The position numbers were made by a program, and so were the translations under genes. The notes beneath the pieces are model-generated. The model was not told where the DNA came from. It saw nothing but the letters and a program-made list of their open reading frames with translations, and did not search any database. DNA of 14,658 nucleotides from Proteobacteria bacterium UBA3588 (GTDB lineage: Bacteria; Pseudomonadota; Gammaproteobacteria; Thiohalomonadales; Thiohalomonadaceae): contig DFMR01000077.1 of assembly GCA_002376325.1 (NCBI GenBank), positions 1 through 14,658 of the forward strand, in the 5' to 3' direction. Below are positions 14,193-14,658 of the stretch, in pieces (position 1 is the first letter of the stretch; each line of letters starts with the position of its first letter).

Positions 14193-14658
14193 TCAGTCGG
14201 GCCGTTGCGCGATCAGCCATGCTTCGTCGCGCACGCCACGTGCAATATCGCCGACGCGTCCCTCTTCGCGATAGAGGCACACCGCCAGTTGCGGAAACAG
14301 GCGCAGCAGTTCGTTGCGTTCCAGGCGGTAGGCGGGATTGGCGGGGCCGCCGACGTTGACGGCGTCGCGCACGAAGGTCTGATAGAACAGCAGGCCGCCC
14401 GGTCGCAGCGCGGCGGCGATGGCAGGACAGAGCGCCCGCTCCAGGAAGCGGCTCACCACGATCACGTCGAAGCTGTCGGCGCCGGGCGGCGCCGCCACTA
14501 CATCGCGCCGCTCGGCGTGCAGCGGCAGCCTCTGTTCACGGGCGTCGGCGGCGACCCTGTCGACGGCTACAGTGGAACGGTCCCAGGCCACGGTGTCGAG
14601 ACCGCGGCGCGCGAGCAATCGGCCGTTGGCACCCAGGCCGCAGGCGAGGTCCAGCGCC
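14193..14658 (-). CDS. Class I SAM-dependent methyltransferase, 5' end outside window
   Basis: The coding frame is open to the window edge. The first visible residues are ALDLACGLGANGRLLARRG, which contains motif I (LDLACGLGANG) of class I SAM-dependent methyltransferases. VAWDRS (the acidic end of strand 2), then FDVIVVSRFLER and LRPGGLLFYQTFV follow in the usual order. At least 154 residues are visible, ending at TGA 14195-14193. The N-terminus and start codon are not in the window; a TTG at 14618 would cut off motif I and is not the start. The substrate cannot be told from the sequence; TehB/UbiE-like small-molecule methylation is one possibility. The TPR gene follows 66 bases downstream. 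Confidence 0.88.
   Translation of the reverse strand, partial: ALDLACGLGANGRLLARRGLDTVAWDRSTVAVDRVAADAREQRLPLHAERRDVVAAPPGADSFDVIVVSRFLERALCPAIAAALRPGGLLFYQTFVRDAVNVGGPANPAYRLERNELLRLFPQLAVCLYREEGRVGDIARGVRDEAWLIAQRPD

Noticed and set aside
1..14658. CRISPR arrays, tRNA, rRNA, prophage or complete insertion sequences
   Set aside because: No regularly spaced direct repeats, no tRNA-like cloverleaf, no transposase, integrase or phage structural gene was seen.

Overview
This is a GC-rich proteobacterial chromosome segment, most likely from a gammaproteobacterium. The case rests on the gene families: E. coli-like YajD, YaiI and YecD homologues, a cytochrome b561-YceI pair as in enterics, an Ada-type AraC/O6-methylguanine transferase, a MASE1 hybrid kinase with Hpt domain and a 7TM-DISM diguanylate cyclase. 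Imperfect palindromic intergenic elements are also present, a pattern common in gammaproteobacteria. A betaproteobacterium cannot be excluded, and no rRNA, tRNA or other phylogenetic marker is present.

Left part (1-4600): a repeat-rich gene-poor end, then a four-helix membrane protein of unknown role (514-966) convergent with a complete membrane diguanylate cyclase (1073-2860). A 390-base gap with inverted repeats but no convincing gene precedes an Ada-like DNA repair regulator lacking the N-terminal phosphotriester domain (3251-4087). A small secreted protein with a His cluster and two Cys (4156-4584) is convergent with it.

Middle (4600-5800) looks like a gene graveyard. It holds an N-terminally truncated LprI/DUF1311 fragment, the C-terminal half of a LysE-family exporter, and on the other strand a probable NTF2/SnoaL-like remnant. 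Order returns with an HNH protein (YajD family) and a UPF0178 protein (YaiI family), six bases apart.

Right part (6800-14658): a tight three-gene unit of cytochrome b561, a secreted YceI protein and a YceI-like lipoprotein, probably a periplasmic or membrane redox/lipid module. Next, on the minus strand, come CspA and an RRM RNA-binding protein, separated by a strong hairpin with a T-rich tail. Divergent from cspA is a large MASE1-HisKA-HATPase-REC-Hpt hybrid kinase with no obvious partner regulator nearby. After it come a GFA-family zinc protein, a YecD-like isochorismatase-fold protein whose catalytic Cys position is Gly, a perfect 14-base inverted repeat, and a minus-strand pair (SAM methyltransferase cut by the window edge, and a small TPR protein).

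I did not find a convincing new multi-gene system. The best leads are the small His/Cys secreted protein, the remnant cluster, the RRM-CspA arrangement and the b561-YceI-YceI lipoprotein unit.
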